64,000 nucleotides of DNA, taken from contig JAJRPF010000023.1 of the NCBI GenBank assembly GCA_024280885.1, positions 62,001 to 126,000 of the forward strand, written 5' to 3'. Positions 21,110 through 30,967 of the stretch are shown here, one piece after another. This DNA is from Planctomycetota bacterium (GTDB lineage Bacteria > Planctomycetota > JAJSAM01 > JAJVHW01). The position numbers and the translations under genes were made by a program. The notes under the pieces were generated by a model. It was not told the DNA's origin, searched no databases, and saw nothing but the letters and a program-made list of their open reading frames with translations. Position 1 is the stretch's first letter. Each line of letters opens with the position of its first letter.

Positions 21110-23419
21110 TCAGTACAGCGTTTTCGTGCCCTTGTCGAACGGTAGCACGTCGGTCTCTCCATAGAAGGAGCCCCCGATGCGGAGCGAGACGGGCGTCTTC
21201 CCGTTGACGCGGATCGCCGCCTTCGAAGTGACCTTCGCGGTGAAGGTCCCCCTCGCCAAGTCGAGCACGAGCTTCTTGAGTCCGCGCGTGCCCTTGAACG
21301 TGCGCTTGTTGCCCTTCACACCCAATTCGGCGACATCGACCTGGAACCGAGCCGAGCCGACCAGAAGTTCCACGACACCGGTGAGTACTCCCTCGCCGAC
21401 CGGCGAGAAGCGGCCCGCGACCGTGGTCGAGCGATCGCCCGAGAGGCCGACCTTGCTCTTCAGCTTGTCCACGACGAAGAGCGGCGAGAGCGACGGCCCG
21501 CTCAGCTTACCGCCGGCGGTCGCTACGGTCTGCGCCAGCAGCGCGTCTCCGAGCACCAACTCGATCCGCAGCGAGGCGGGAGCCGCGGAGGGCAGATCGA
21601 GTCCGGAGACCTTCACGACGATCGCGCCGTGCGACGATCCGGATCGATTGAGATCCAGCTTTGCTTTCACGGTCGCGCCGTCGGGCGTCGCGCGCTTGGC
21701 CGCGGGTCCGGTCGCCGGAAGATCGACTTCGAGGTAGGTCGCGCCGTTCGACGCATCGACGAGCCGGAGCAGACCGCCACGCGAGGCATCGAGTAGCGTG
21801 CCCCCCGCGTTGACGTCGGCCTTCAGCACCAGCTTGTCCTTGCCGGGCTTTGCCGAGTCCTTCACCTTGAGCGACTTCACGGCCAGTGGCGACGCAGGAG
21901 CGTAGAGCGGGCGGACCCACGTCGGCCGGATGCGCAGCGTGAACGACTCGAGTCGCCCATCGGTGATGCCACCCGCCGCGTCGGCCACGCGCACGGTCCA
22001 GGTTCCGGCGTACGCCTCGCCGACGAATGCGCCGAGATTCTCAGCGGCGCTGAGAGTGCGATCGAATGTGCCACGCAGGTCCGCGCCACCGGGGGCGCCG
22101 TCGAAGAGCACGACCTCAGTCCCCGCCGGGCTGACCAGGGTCAACGTCAACTCGTTGCGGGCGTCGTGATCGATCGCGACGTCGAGTTCGATGTCGCCCA
22201 GTGTCGGGTTCGCCGGATCGATGGCACCGACCACGACGCCGGAGGTCTGTGTCGTGCCGTCCAAGAGACCGACCGAAGCAACCGAGAACGCGCTGAACTC
22301 AGGGACGGAGGGCTCGGGCTTCGGTCCGAAGTCCACCTTCGCGTTGCCACCCGTCACCTGCACGACGACCTGTTGCTCCCCCACCGGCTCGCCCGCGGTC
22401 CCGGGTTCGCCCATGGCGAAGACGGTGACGGTGCCTGCGTTCCGTGGCACGGGAACGGAGTAGCCGCCGCTGCTGGACGAGACCGCGAAGAAGTCGGAGG
22501 CGTCGGTCTCGATCCGCACACCTGCGATGCCCTCGCCGATGCTGTACATCCCATCGTCATCGGTGTCGTCGAAGACGACGCCAGTCACGAGGCGCTCTGA
22601 GTTGTCGAGCGCCGCGCCGAAGTCGATCGTGATGAGGCGCGGCCCCACGCTGGTATCGGGATCGTCGTCACCGACCACGCCCACACCGACTTCTCGAAAA
22701 TCGGAACTCATGAGCGAGTCGCGATGGCCGACAGGCGGACGCTCACCCCCAACACACTGGCCGTTGGGACCGCCGGAGCAACTCTGTCCCCAGTCCACGG
22801 AGAAGCCGGCGTGCGCATGCAGCATGTTCTTCGCGAACGCGTAGATGCTCTCGCCGAGGCCGGCGCCCTGATAGCCGGCGTTCGTCGTTCGCTCTCTCAG
22901 TGGAGACTCGCCAACCGCCTGGTGGACCTGCTGATCCGCCGCGCGCATGACAGCGGAGTGGTTGCGCGCGGCGCTCGAGAGCGCCGCGTTGAACGCGTAG
23001 GGCGGAACGGCGGGCAACTGCTCGAAGTTGTCGTGGTTCTCCTGGCGCGTGTACTCCACGCCCGGGCGCTCTTTGAGGAAGAACGTCACGGCGTCACGCA
23101 CCACTTTGGCGTCGAAGTCCGTCAGCATGCGATCCGCTTCGCCCGCAGGGTCGAGCCGAGCTCGGTTCATCAACTCGAGGAAGAGCTGTTCCTCGTCGGT
23201 CGGATCGCCGTGCGAATACTCGGTGGTCGCCATCGCCAGGCCGCCCGCGAGGAGGGGCGGCGACGCACCGTCGTCGAAGATCGGCGGCGGCGCGGCGCGG
23301 TGGCGGTCGGGACCCCCGTCGAAAGCGAGCACGGCCGCCGAGGCGAACACGGTGAACGCAACGATCGGTACGGTCGCGAGAGCGAGGGTGGATCGGTGTC
23401 GGAGCATACGATGAGACAT
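21110..23419 (-). CDS. secreted CAP (SCP/PR-1) domain protein with P-domain
   Basis: A 769-residue exported protein. An N-terminal hydrophobic segment (TLALATVPIVAFTVFASAAV) is the signal peptide. Residues 75-270 resemble a CAP domain: EEQLFLELMNRARLDP, a hydrophobic core, and GHRDSLMSSDFREVGVGVVG. Next is a SdrD/carboxypeptidase-type beta repeat (GVVFDDTDDDGMYSIGEGIA), which looks calcium-binding. Then comes a proprotein-convertase-like P domain (LTLVSPAGTEVVLFDG, YAGTWTVRVADAAGG). The C-terminal 230 residues are beta-rich and unassigned. ATG 23419 precedes the signal peptide; the frame is open further upstream without signal features. A surface adhesion or processing role is inferred. Confidence 0.8.
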   Translation of the reverse strand: MSHRMLRHRSTLALATVPIVAFTVFASAAVLAFDGGPDRHRAAPPPIFDDGASPPLLAGGLAMATTEYSHGDPTDEEQLFLELMNRARLDPAGEADRMLTDFDAKVVRDAVTFFLKERPGVEYTRQENHDNFEQLPAVPPYAFNAALSSAARNHSAVMRAADQQVHQAVGESPLRERTTNAGYQGAGLGESIYAFAKNMLHAHAGFSVDWGQSCSGGPNGQCVGGERPPVGHRDSLMSSDFREVGVGVVGDDDPDTSVGPRLITIDFGAALDNSERLVTGVVFDDTDDDGMYSIGEGIAGVRIETDASDFFAVSSSSGGYSVPVPRNAGTVTVFAMGEPGTAGEPVGEQQVVVQVTGGNAKVDFGPKPEPSVPEFSAFSVASVGLLDGTTQTSGVVVGAIDPANPTLGDIELDVAIDHDARNELTLTLVSPAGTEVVLFDGAPGGADLRGTFDRTLSAAENLGAFVGEAYAGTWTVRVADAAGGITDGRLESFTLRIRPTWVRPLYAPASPLAVKSLKVKDSAKPGKDKLVLKADVNAGGTLLDASRGGLLRLVDASNGATYLEVDLPATGPAAKRATPDGATVKAKLDLNRSGSSHGAIVVKVSGLDLPSAAPASLRIELVLGDALLAQTVATAGGKLSGPSLSPLFVVDKLKSKVGLSGDRSTTVAGRFSPVGEGVLTGVVELLVGSARFQVDVAELGVKGNKRTFKGTRGLKKLVLDLARGTFTAKVTSKAAIRVNGKTPVSLRIGGSFYGETDVLPFDKGTKTLY

Positions 23420-23437
23420 GTTGGCTTTCCCTGCGAG

Positions 23438-24136
23438 ATGTCCAGCATACATCGAAGTGGCCCATGGCGCTGCTGGAGCGGAGACCGACCTATCGACTTC
23501 ACCACCGCCCGTCTCAGAATGGTAGAGACGCAACTTCGCGCACGCGGGGTCGCGGACGAGCGCGTGCTCCACGCAATGGCGACCGTGCCCCGCGAGGAAT
23601 TCGTCCCGCGCTGGCTGCGTGACCGAGCCTACGACGACCAGCCACTCGAAATCGGCGGCGGACAGACGATCTCGCAGCCGTTCGTCGTGGCGGCCACGCT
23701 CGAGGCGGCGTGCGTCCGGCCCGAAGATCGCCTGCTCGACGTCGGTACGGGATCGGGCTACGGCGCCGCGGTAGCGTCGCTCCTCGCCAAGGAGGTGTTC
23801 ACCGTCGAGCGATTGCGCGACCTCGGGAGAGCGGCAGAGCGTCGCCTGCATCGCTTCGGCTTCACGAATGTGACGCCGTACGTCGGTGACGGCTCGCTCG
23901 GCTGGCCCGAGCATGCGCCGTACGACGTGATCCTCGCGGGCGCCGCCGGGCCGCGCCTGCCCGACTCATGGAAGTGTCAGGTCCGTGACGGCGGACGGAT
24001 CGTGGCGCCGGTCGGCCCGACCGGCCAGCAGCGACTCATGCGCTGGACGCGGACGGGCGACGAATTCGCGAACGAAGCGCTCTTCGACGTCCGTTATGTG
24101 CCACTCGTTGGGGAAGAGGGTTTCGCAGACCGGTGA
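23438..24136 (+). CDS. pcm: protein-L-isoaspartate O-methyltransferase
   Basis: A protein of about 232 residues that methylates isoaspartyl residues to start repair of aged proteins. Family signatures are DFTTARLRMVETQLRARGV at the N-terminus, FVPRWLRDRAYDDQPLEIG, the substrate motif GGGQTISQPFVVA, SAM motif I LLDVGTGSGYGAAVASLL, and APYDVILAGAA. The start at 23438 keeps the conserved DFTTAR helix; ATG 23519 (MVETQL) would remove it. Neither has a clear ribosome binding site. The gene is divergent from the CAP-domain gene, with only 18 bp between the chosen starts. Confidence 0.88.
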   Translation: MSSIHRSGPWRCWSGDRPIDFTTARLRMVETQLRARGVADERVLHAMATVPREEFVPRWLRDRAYDDQPLEIGGGQTISQPFVVAATLEAACVRPEDRLLDVGTGSGYGAAVASLLAKEVFTVERLRDLGRAAERRLHRFGFTNVTPYVGDGSLGWPEHAPYDVILAGAAGPRLPDSWKCQVRDGGRIVAPVGPTGQQRLMRWTRTGDEFANEALFDVRYVPLVGEEGFADR

Positions 24137-24173
24137 TCCGGCCAAGCCCGCCCCTTCGAAACACCGAGGCGCG

Positions 24174-25043
24174 TCAGAGGATCGTCAGTAGCTCGTGCAC
24201 CGTCGGGGTGAAGAGGTACCAGTTGGGATCGGCACCGATCGACGCGAGGCGCTTGCCCTCGCTCCTGTCGAGCACGAGTCCGAGTCCGACACCGGCCATC
24301 GCCCGTGCGACGTCCGGTCGGTTCTCATCGCGCAGGAGCCCGAGGAGAGCCGCGCCGGCCTCGGCACCGCCGATTCGCCCGAGAGCCATGGCCGCCGAGC
24401 CCTGGACATAGACGCTGCCGCCGTCTTCGACGAGGCCGATCAAGAGCTTCACGGCCTCGCGATCGCCCAGCATGCCCAGCCCAAGTGCGACTTCACGCTG
24501 CACGTCGGGGGACTTCACGTCGACGAGCATCTTCCGCAGGATGGGCGCGCCGAGCGCACCGTCACCGAGCAGACCGATCGCGATGGCCGCGTGGCCGCGC
24601 AAGGCAGGATTCCCGCGATCCGCCGCAATCTCGCGCAGCACGGGCGCGCCATTCTGGTTGCCGGAGAGACCCACCGCGATCGCCAGTGACGCGCGCAAAT
24701 CGGCGTTCGCCCGATCCTTCAACTCGCGCAGGATCAAGGCCGATGCGCGCGCCTTTCCCTCGTGCCGTGAGTAGAGGCCCAACCCGATGGCAGCGAAGGG
24801 CTGCATCACGCGATTGCCCTTGGTGTACGCGTGCTTCAGCGCGGACTCGCCGCGATCGTGGCCAATGCGCCCGATCGCGATCGCCGCCACGTGCTGACAG
24901 GCGTCGTCCTTATCGCGATAGAGAACGCGTACGAGCGTATCCATCGTCGCGTCGTCATCGGCGTCAGCGACTGATCCCAGAGCCAGGACGGCCGCGCGGC
25001 GAACGTCTTTGTCGGAGTCCCTCGCGGCCTCGCGCAACGCGGC
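24174..25043 (-). pseudogene. C-terminal half of HEAT-repeat protein, cut off by in-frame TAG
   Basis: About 289 codons of HEAT/PBS-lyase-type repeats (units such as VRRAAVLALGSVADADDD and VQGSAAMALGRIGGAEAG), ending FTPTVHELLTIL. It continues in the same frame as the upstream gene, separated only by TAG at 25044-25046 (template strand). The paralogue at 30968-32920 is uninterrupted, and the alignment runs through the stop without a gap (LGDIRAVPALREAA against LGSED-stop-LAALREAA). The only early start here is a TTG at 25037 with no ribosome binding site. This is probably a nonsense mutation or sequencing error, less likely readthrough. Confidence 0.7.
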
Positions 25044-25046
25044 GAG

Positions 25047-26075
25047 CTAGTCCTCGGACCCGAGTGATGTGAGCGCCTGGGCCGCATAGGCACGGCGCAC
25101 GGACTCGCGCCTCTTCCCACGCCGCGGCCCTTCGAGAAGCTGCACGAGATCATGCTGCACGATCTCGAAGCCAGCCAGACCAAGCGCGCCGACACTGGCC
25201 GCCGGAACGTCCCAGCTCGGACTCTTCGCGTGCGCCGTTTCCAGCAGGAGCGGGATCGACGCCATCTCCCCGCGGAGACCAAGCGCGTAGATGGCGACGG
25301 CCCGAAGACGCTCGGGCTCCCTGCCGTTGCGCACGACTGCCGCGAGAACGCGGCGCGCGTCATCGGCGCCGGGCCCGTCGGTCGGCAGGAGTCCCAACGC
25401 CAAGGCCGCTGCCTCGCGCACAGGCTGCTGTCGCTTGCTGTCGTTCAGCAACCGCGCGAGCGTGGGCCCGTCCGAGGGGTCGCCCAACTTGCCAAGAGCT
25501 ACGGCCGCGCCGGACGCCAGATCCTCGTTGCGGCTCTTGAGCGCGGCGTGCAAAGCGGCCTGCACCTCGGCGCGCCAGAGTCCGTCGTCCGCCTTGGAGC
25601 GATCGCCGCTGGGCGTGGTATCCGCCTGTTGGCGATCACCGACTCGCGCGCTCCACTCGATGATGTGGCGCCGATTCGGATACCACCAGCGTGTCCAATG
25701 AGCGAGGCCCTTCCCGCCCTTCCGAGGACGCATCCCCGGACGCGGCGCACCGGAACCGGTCCCCGTAGGGAACCCGCCACCACCGCCGCCCACGCCGGTC
25801 ACGGGTCCTGCGCCCGCGCCGCCTCCGCCGGTCGTCAGTCCCTTGTCGGGACCTCCGCCGCCGATGCCACTCCCTGCGGCTCCGCCGCCACCCGTCGTTG
25901 GGCCGCCCGTGCTGCCGCCACCGCTAGTGGGACCGCCCACCGAGCGCCCCGGGGGAACCGAGGGGCCGGGAGTCGGAGCCGGAGGCGGGGGCTGATACGC
26001 GCCGCCGTGCGCAAGCGCCGGCACCGCGCAACCAACGAGTACGAGACCGGCGAGCCAGAAGGTCTTGAGAGCCAT
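25047..26075 (-). CDS. secreted HEAT-repeat protein, N-terminal part (truncated by TAG)
   Basis: A 342-residue product. It starts with a signal peptide (TFWLAGLVLVGCAVPALA) cut before HGGAYQPPP. A long Gly/Ser/Thr/Pro linker (residues 30-115) follows, then TRWWYPNRRHIIEW and HEAT repeats (LALGLLPTDGPGADDARRVL, SVGALGLAGFEIVQHDLVQL). It stops with ALTSLGSED and TAG, after which homology continues in the same frame. The paralogue at 30968-32920 shares the signal peptide, linker type and repeats. The start could be ATG 26078 or 26075; the latter has better spacing from GAGG. It is probably a periplasmic interaction scaffold, in truncated form. Confidence 0.75.
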   Translation of the reverse strand: MALKTFWLAGLVLVGCAVPALAHGGAYQPPPPAPTPGPSVPPGRSVGGPTSGGGSTGGPTTGGGGAAGSGIGGGGPDKGLTTGGGGAGAGPVTGVGGGGGGFPTGTGSGAPRPGMRPRKGGKGLAHWTRWWYPNRRHIIEWSARVGDRQQADTTPSGDRSKADDGLWRAEVQAALHAALKSRNEDLASGAAVALGKLGDPSDGPTLARLLNDSKRQQPVREAAALALGLLPTDGPGADDARRVLAAVVRNGREPERLRAVAIYALGLRGEMASIPLLLETAHAKSPSWDVPAASVGALGLAGFEIVQHDLVQLLEGPRRGKRRESVRRAYAAQALTSLGSED

Positions 26076-26312
26076 CATTCCTCGGGAGGGGTCAGCCCCG
26101 GCAAGCGGGACACAGCGCGATCTCGTCACCCAGCCTAGCGTCCCCCGGCGTCCCGTCAACGGCCTCGCTAGGTGCGCGCCACACGGGACCGCGCGCTCTT
26201 GCGATCGATCAGCCCCGCAGGAACCTGGCCGAGACCGCCCAAGGGGGCACCTCGGCGGACCACCAGGCTGCCGCAGATTGCGCGGGTCCTGCTACTCGTC
26301 CGCTGCAGCGCA

Positions 26313-29006
26313 TCAGCGGACAACAGACTCCGGCTGCACCTGCAGCGTCTCCACGCGGTCGCCGCCGGCCTCGCGAATGGTGACCTCGATGGCGCCGACA
26401 GGCAGGCCGGAGGCAGTCCAGGCGCCGTCGCTGGCGGGCTCCAATTCCGTGACACGGATGCGGGGGCCGCCCGGGAGACGAAAGCTGAAGGCGTCGCCAT
26501 CGACGATGCCGGGGGCCTCGAGCCTGAGGCGACCGCTGGCGCCGGCGCGGAGTGCGACGGGGCTCATCGCCGCGACGTCCTCCAGGTCATACCGGACATC
26601 GACCCCGCCGGTCGAGAGTGTGAGCCAGGCTCCAGCGAGGACCGGCGTTCCGACGTCGAACGAACCGTCTCCGCGCGATGACGTCTCGGTGTAGTCCCAA
26701 TTGTCGTCCTCGACGCGGAGTCCCACGCCGCCGCGAAGAACTCCCGCGACGCGCACCGTCCCGCGAACCCGTGGCAGCGAGCCGGTCGAGATGTCCCCGA
26801 GGTCGATGCGCCCCCCGACGGGCACTTCGAACGAGCGCGCGGCGACCACGCGGTCGTCCCCGTCGAATACGAGAAGCTGCGCGCGGCCACCGGCAAGTGC
26901 GCCCAGTTGGAACGTGCCGTCGGCCAGCACGTCTTCGGCATCGAGTCCGCCAGAGGACTCCCAACCCTCCGGCGTCGTGACCGAGACATCGACCCTCACC
27001 CGGGAGAACGGACGCCCCGTGACGCTGACGACGCGCCCCGTGACGAGCGACTCGGGGGACAACTCGATGGTGTGGCGCGCACCGCCCGACGGCATCGCCG
27101 GAAGCGGCAGTTTGAGTCTGCCGCAGCCGACCGCGGAGACCGAGACGAAGACCGGCAGCCCCGGAACGACGTGCCCCCTGAAGACCGCGGCGATCGCGGT
27201 GGTCGCCGCGGATGCGTCCTCTGCGGACGCACCCGGGAGGAAGGACTCCAAGGCTCCTCGGTCCGTCTGCCAGACATCGAACCGGACCTTCTCGGGGACG
27301 GTCCGACGCCCGCCGGACGCACGTGTTACGAGGAGAGTGAGATCCACCGTGCGCTCGTCCACCGACTCGAACTCCTCCGGGATCTCGACCTGCGTGACGG
27401 CTGCGTCGCGCGTGGCGACTGTACGGACCTCGATGGGGAACTCGCGCGCCCCCGCCCCCTTCCCGCTCGTCACGTTCGCGATGAGTGACGAACCCTCCGG
27501 GACGGACACTCGAAGTGCTCTCGCGCCGTTCCGCAGCAGCCACCACGAAGAGCCGCTCCAAAGACCGCCGAGGGACTCCCGTGCGTCCATCTTGCTCGGG
27601 CGCCGAAGCTCGCCCGACGCGGCCACAATGCGGATCACGATCCACGAAATGGGAACCAGGTCGAGCTCGAGCTCGATCCCGGTCATGCGCGCACCCTCCG
27701 CAACGTCGAGATCGACGCCCGCGTGCCACTCGATGCCGCGCCCCGTTCCCGTACTCGACAGCAGGCGTTCCCCGGACGGCCGCACCTCGACGTGGACACG
27801 CCCCGGCGGGACGTTCGTCAGCACGAAACGCCCGCGGGCATCGGTCGCAGTCCGGATCCGCGGTTTGCCGTTCGCCACGGAGCCCGACGTCCACAGCCCG
27901 ACGTGCCGTCCGGAGACGGGTGCCCCGTCCGCGGTGCGCACACTCCCCTCGATCGAGGCCGCGTGACGCAGCACAACGCGCACGTCGGTGGAGCCCGCCC
28001 GGGCCTTGACGTAACCGCGGACGTAGCCGTCCTTCACCACCAAGATCGGATTCTCATCGGCGTCGTCGCGCACACCACGCAACGCGAAGTGACCGTCCTC
28101 GTCTGACCGCACTCCGTCCCAATCGAGCACGACGAGCGCACCGGCGATCGGCGCACCCGACGTATCCACGACCGTTCCGCGAATCACAGCCCCGCGATGA
28201 AGCACGACGCGTCCGTCGGTGAGCGACCGCACCACGGATAACCACCCGCTAGCAAAGCCGTCCGCCCTGGCGATGATCTCGTCGGACGCCGCCGCGACCA
28301 CGCTGACCCGGCCGGTCGCATCCGACACCGCACGAGCGTAGGGCGGTCCCGACGCGAGAAACGCGTAGACCAGGATCACGGCGCCGACGACGGGACGATC
28401 CTGCTCATCGACGACGCGTAGCGCCCATGTGCGCGCGGGAGCGAGTGCGAGATCGACGCGCTGCGGCGGTTGGGCGAATTCCGTGGCGGGTGCGAAGCCC
28501 GCCTTCGTCGCCCGGACTGCCAGCGCGACATCCGACGGCCACGACCGGAACACATAGGACCCCTCGGAGTCCGTGCGCGTCGTGGCGAGAACCCGGCTCG
28601 GCACATCGAGATCCGCGACGACGGGCGAGCGCTCGGCGACGACCAACTCGACCAGCGCCCCCTCGATCGGAGCATTCGCCACCTGCACGTCGCCGGGACC
28701 GTCGTCCTCCCCGCGCATCAACACCTGCCCGCGGATCGTGGTCGCCGGGCGGTCGCTTTCACGTTCACCGTCCGCCGTCTCACCCTGCCCGACGGCGACG
28801 CGACGGCGCCGCCCGCCGTCCGGTGCGTCGCTTGATACTGGCGGCTCGGGCATCACATCCGAGGACGTCAGCGGCGTCGCAGTCAGCGGCGTCGCAGCAT
28901 CCCGATCGCTCCCCAGATCCGACGTCGGTGCAGCGACCAGCCATACTCCGCCCAAGATGCTCGCCAGAACGGCCAGAAGGAGGGCGAGAACGGCGACACG
29001 TCGCAT
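26313..29006 (-). CDS. exported protein with carboxypeptidase-regulatory-like domains
   Basis: An 897-residue exported protein. The N-terminal helix (VAVLALLLAVLASILGGVWLV) anchors or exports it. It contains several transthyretin-like carboxypeptidase regulatory repeats. Examples are residues 90-180 (GALVELVVAERSP, TTRTDSEGSYVFRSWP), 270-345 (GAVIRGTVVDTSGAPIAGAL, VRSDEDGHFALRGVRDD) and 350-430 (SIEGSVRTADGAPVSGRHV, TDARGRFVLTNVPPGRVHVE), with more degenerate copies to the end. These beta-sandwiches typically act as stalks or ligand-binding modules. No enzyme domain is recognisable. GGAGAG lies upstream of ATG 29006. The gene is divergent from the universal stress protein gene. Confidence 0.8.
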   Translation of the reverse strand: MRRVAVLALLLAVLASILGGVWLVAAPTSDLGSDRDAATPLTATPLTSSDVMPEPPVSSDAPDGGRRRRVAVGQGETADGERESDRPATTIRGQVLMRGEDDGPGDVQVANAPIEGALVELVVAERSPVVADLDVPSRVLATTRTDSEGSYVFRSWPSDVALAVRATKAGFAPATEFAQPPQRVDLALAPARTWALRVVDEQDRPVVGAVILVYAFLASGPPYARAVSDATGRVSVVAAASDEIIARADGFASGWLSVVRSLTDGRVVLHRGAVIRGTVVDTSGAPIAGALVVLDWDGVRSDEDGHFALRGVRDDADENPILVVKDGYVRGYVKARAGSTDVRVVLRHAASIEGSVRTADGAPVSGRHVGLWTSGSVANGKPRIRTATDARGRFVLTNVPPGRVHVEVRPSGERLLSSTGTGRGIEWHAGVDLDVAEGARMTGIELELDLVPISWIVIRIVAASGELRRPSKMDARESLGGLWSGSSWWLLRNGARALRVSVPEGSSLIANVTSGKGAGAREFPIEVRTVATRDAAVTQVEIPEEFESVDERTVDLTLLVTRASGGRRTVPEKVRFDVWQTDRGALESFLPGASAEDASAATTAIAAVFRGHVVPGLPVFVSVSAVGCGRLKLPLPAMPSGGARHTIELSPESLVTGRVVSVTGRPFSRVRVDVSVTTPEGWESSGGLDAEDVLADGTFQLGALAGGRAQLLVFDGDDRVVAARSFEVPVGGRIDLGDISTGSLPRVRGTVRVAGVLRGGVGLRVEDDNWDYTETSSRGDGSFDVGTPVLAGAWLTLSTGGVDVRYDLEDVAAMSPVALRAGASGRLRLEAPGIVDGDAFSFRLPGGPRIRVTELEPASDGAWTASGLPVGAIEVTIREAGGDRVETLQVQPESVVR

Positions 29007-29150
29007 CTCTCCATGCTACGTGTCTCTCCAACGTTGCGTGACCAGCGTTCGCGATCCGCGCGACGAAGTCTGTCCCCGATCCGCGCATCCGGATCACGCG
29101 TCACTTCGCCGCTCTGCTGCTACCCTGCGTTCGAGCCCGGAGGAAGAGCC

Positions 29151-30083
29151 ATGGATCGCTTCAAGAACGTCGTCGTCGGTGTGGATCTCGCAGGTAAGCA
29201 GCACCTCATTGCCACTGCGCACACACTCGACCGTTTCAGTCAGGCCGCACTCGACAAGGCGATCTGGGTGGCGAAGCGCAACGGCGCCGCGCTTCACGTG
29301 CTCACGACGATCGATATCGATCCGCATGCCGAGGCGCTGATCCGGCGCGACGCGGCGGCCGGGAAGCGGACGGTCCTCACGCAGGCCGAGGAGCGCCTCG
29401 ACGCGCTGACCGCTGACGCGGTGGCGGGCGGGTTGACGGTGACGACGCACGCCGACTTTGGGCTCCCCGCCCGCGTACTCTTGGCCGACGTGCGCGACAA
29501 CGGGCGCGACCTGGTCGTCGTCGGAACGCGCGCACGCAGCACTCTCCGAAGACGCCTGCTCGGGAGCACGGCGCTCCGTATGCTGCTGCACGCCCCGGTG
29601 CCCACGTGGATCGCTCGCGAGGGCCACAACGATGTCTTCGACACGGTGGTCGCCCCGATCGACTTCGACGACGCCGCGCCGACGATCCTCCGACTTGCGG
29701 AGTCGTTCGCGCGCGACGTGGACGCGACACTGCACGTCGTACACGTCGTGGACTACTCCGCCGAACACCTGCTGCGGGCGGGCGATGCCGACGACGAGAC
29801 GATCGCGGAGTACCACCGCGAGCGTCGGAGTGACGCCTCGCGCCGCTTCGACGAGTTGCTCGTGCTGCATCTCCAGAACCCCGACGCCGCGAAGAAGCAC
29901 CTGCTCGCCGGAGCGGTGGCGGAGTCGATCCTCGAATTCGTGGCGCAGGCCGCCGCCGATCTCGTGGTCGTCGGGACAGCGGGCACACGCGGACTGGACG
30001 ACGCCTTCGTCGGCGACACAGCCGAGCGCGTCCTGCCCCACCTCGACACGTCGCTTCTGATCGTCAAGCCGACCGACAGCTGA
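29151..30083 (+). CDS. tandem universal stress protein (UspA family)
   Basis: A 310-residue cytosolic protein with two Usp domains. Domain 1 (1-145) begins FKNVVVGVDLAG and carries the ATP-binding G-x2-G-x9-G-S type segment VVVGTRARSTLRRRLLGST. Domain 2 (150-310) begins FDTVVAPIDFDD and has VVVGTAGTRGLDDAFVGD with ERVLPHLDTSLLIVKP. Both domains therefore look nucleotide-binding. A role in stress survival is the family expectation. The ATG at 29151 follows GGAGGA. The next gene starts 27 bp downstream and is probably co-transcribed. Confidence 0.9.
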   Translation: MDRFKNVVVGVDLAGKQHLIATAHTLDRFSQAALDKAIWVAKRNGAALHVLTTIDIDPHAEALIRRDAAAGKRTVLTQAEERLDALTADAVAGGLTVTTHADFGLPARVLLADVRDNGRDLVVVGTRARSTLRRRLLGSTALRMLLHAPVPTWIAREGHNDVFDTVVAPIDFDDAAPTILRLAESFARDVDATLHVVHVVDYSAEHLLRAGDADDETIAEYHRERRSDASRRFDELLVLHLQNPDAAKKHLLAGAVAESILEFVAQAAADLVVVGTAGTRGLDDAFVGDTAERVLPHLDTSLLIVKPTDS

Positions 30084-30110
30084 GCCGGTCCGAAGGGAAC
30101 CCGGCACTCC

Positions 30111-30929
30111 ATGCGCGTCCACGAGATCACCGGCCTGGACGACCCGCGCGTCGCCGTCTATCGCTCACTCCGACGCGTGGCGGCGCTGCGCAACTCCGGC
30201 AGCTTCGTCGCGGAGGGCTCGCGCGTCGTGACGCAGCTTCTCGAGAGCCGCCTGCGCATCCGATCGCTCTTGCTCGACGCGCGCTGGTTGGAGACGTTCC
30301 GGAGCACACTCGACGAGCGTCCGGAGCCGGAGCTCGAGGTCTTTCTCACGACGAAAGACGAGCTGGAGCGGATCGTTGGCTATCACGTCCACCAGGGTGT
30401 GATGGCGGTCGCGGAGACGCCGGTCGCGCCGGATATGCTCCCACACGTCCGACAACTCGACGCCCCTCTTCTCGTCTCGCTCTCCGGCGTCTCCAATGCC
30501 GAAAACGTCGGCAGCATCCTGCGCACGATGGCCGGCTTTGGGGCGCACGGATTGCTCATCGACGGCGCGACCTGTGATCCCTTCGTGCGCCGCGCCGCGC
30601 GCGTTTCCATGGGGGCCGCGTTTCGCATTCCGGTGTGGCGCTCGGCCGACCTCGTGGCCGACATGCAGCGCCTGCGCGACGAATGCGGCGTGCGGTCGGT
30701 GGCGGCGCACCTGCACGGTGAACGGATCGACGTGGATCGCGCGGATCTCTCGGGTGGCATGCTGGTCGCACTCGGGAGCGAGGCGGTCGGTCTGCCGGAA
30801 GACGTGGCCGCCGCGTGCGACGTCGTGGTCGAGATCCCCATGTCCGACGGCTGGAGTTGCCTGAACGTCCACACCGCAGGTGCCATCATGCTGTGGGAGA
30901 TCACGCGCGGGCGACGGGGGAATGCCTGA
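30111..30929 (+). CDS. TrmH/SpoU-family RNA 2'-O-methyltransferase
   Basis: A 272-residue SPOUT methyltransferase. An N-terminal substrate-binding domain (residues 1-105, SFVAEGSRVVTQLLES) is followed by the trefoil-knot domain. The three SpoU motifs are present: NAENVGSILRTMAGFGAHGL (motif 1 Asn and Arg), ALGSEAVGLPEDV (motif 2) and EIPMSDGWSCLNVHTAGAI (motif 3). It should methylate a ribose 2'-OH in tRNA or rRNA; the exact site cannot be assigned. It probably shares an operon with the Usp gene. Confidence 0.9.
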   Translation: MRVHEITGLDDPRVAVYRSLRRVAALRNSGSFVAEGSRVVTQLLESRLRIRSLLLDARWLETFRSTLDERPEPELEVFLTTKDELERIVGYHVHQGVMAVAETPVAPDMLPHVRQLDAPLLVSLSGVSNAENVGSILRTMAGFGAHGLLIDGATCDPFVRRAARVSMGAAFRIPVWRSADLVADMQRLRDECGVRSVAAHLHGERIDVDRADLSGGMLVALGSEAVGLPEDVAAACDVVVEIPMSDGWSCLNVHTAGAIMLWEITRGRRGNA

Positions 30930-30953
30930 GTTCTTCCCGCGCGTTGCATTCCC
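30918..30953. terminator. weak bidirectional hairpin
   Basis: GGGAATGC (30918-30925) pairs with GCATTCCC (30946-30953) across a 20-base loop, between the convergent SpoU and HEAT-repeat genes. It overlaps the SpoU stop codon and has no T-run, so termination activity is uncertain. Confidence 0.3.
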
Positions 30954-30967
30954 GTGCGTTCCATCCG

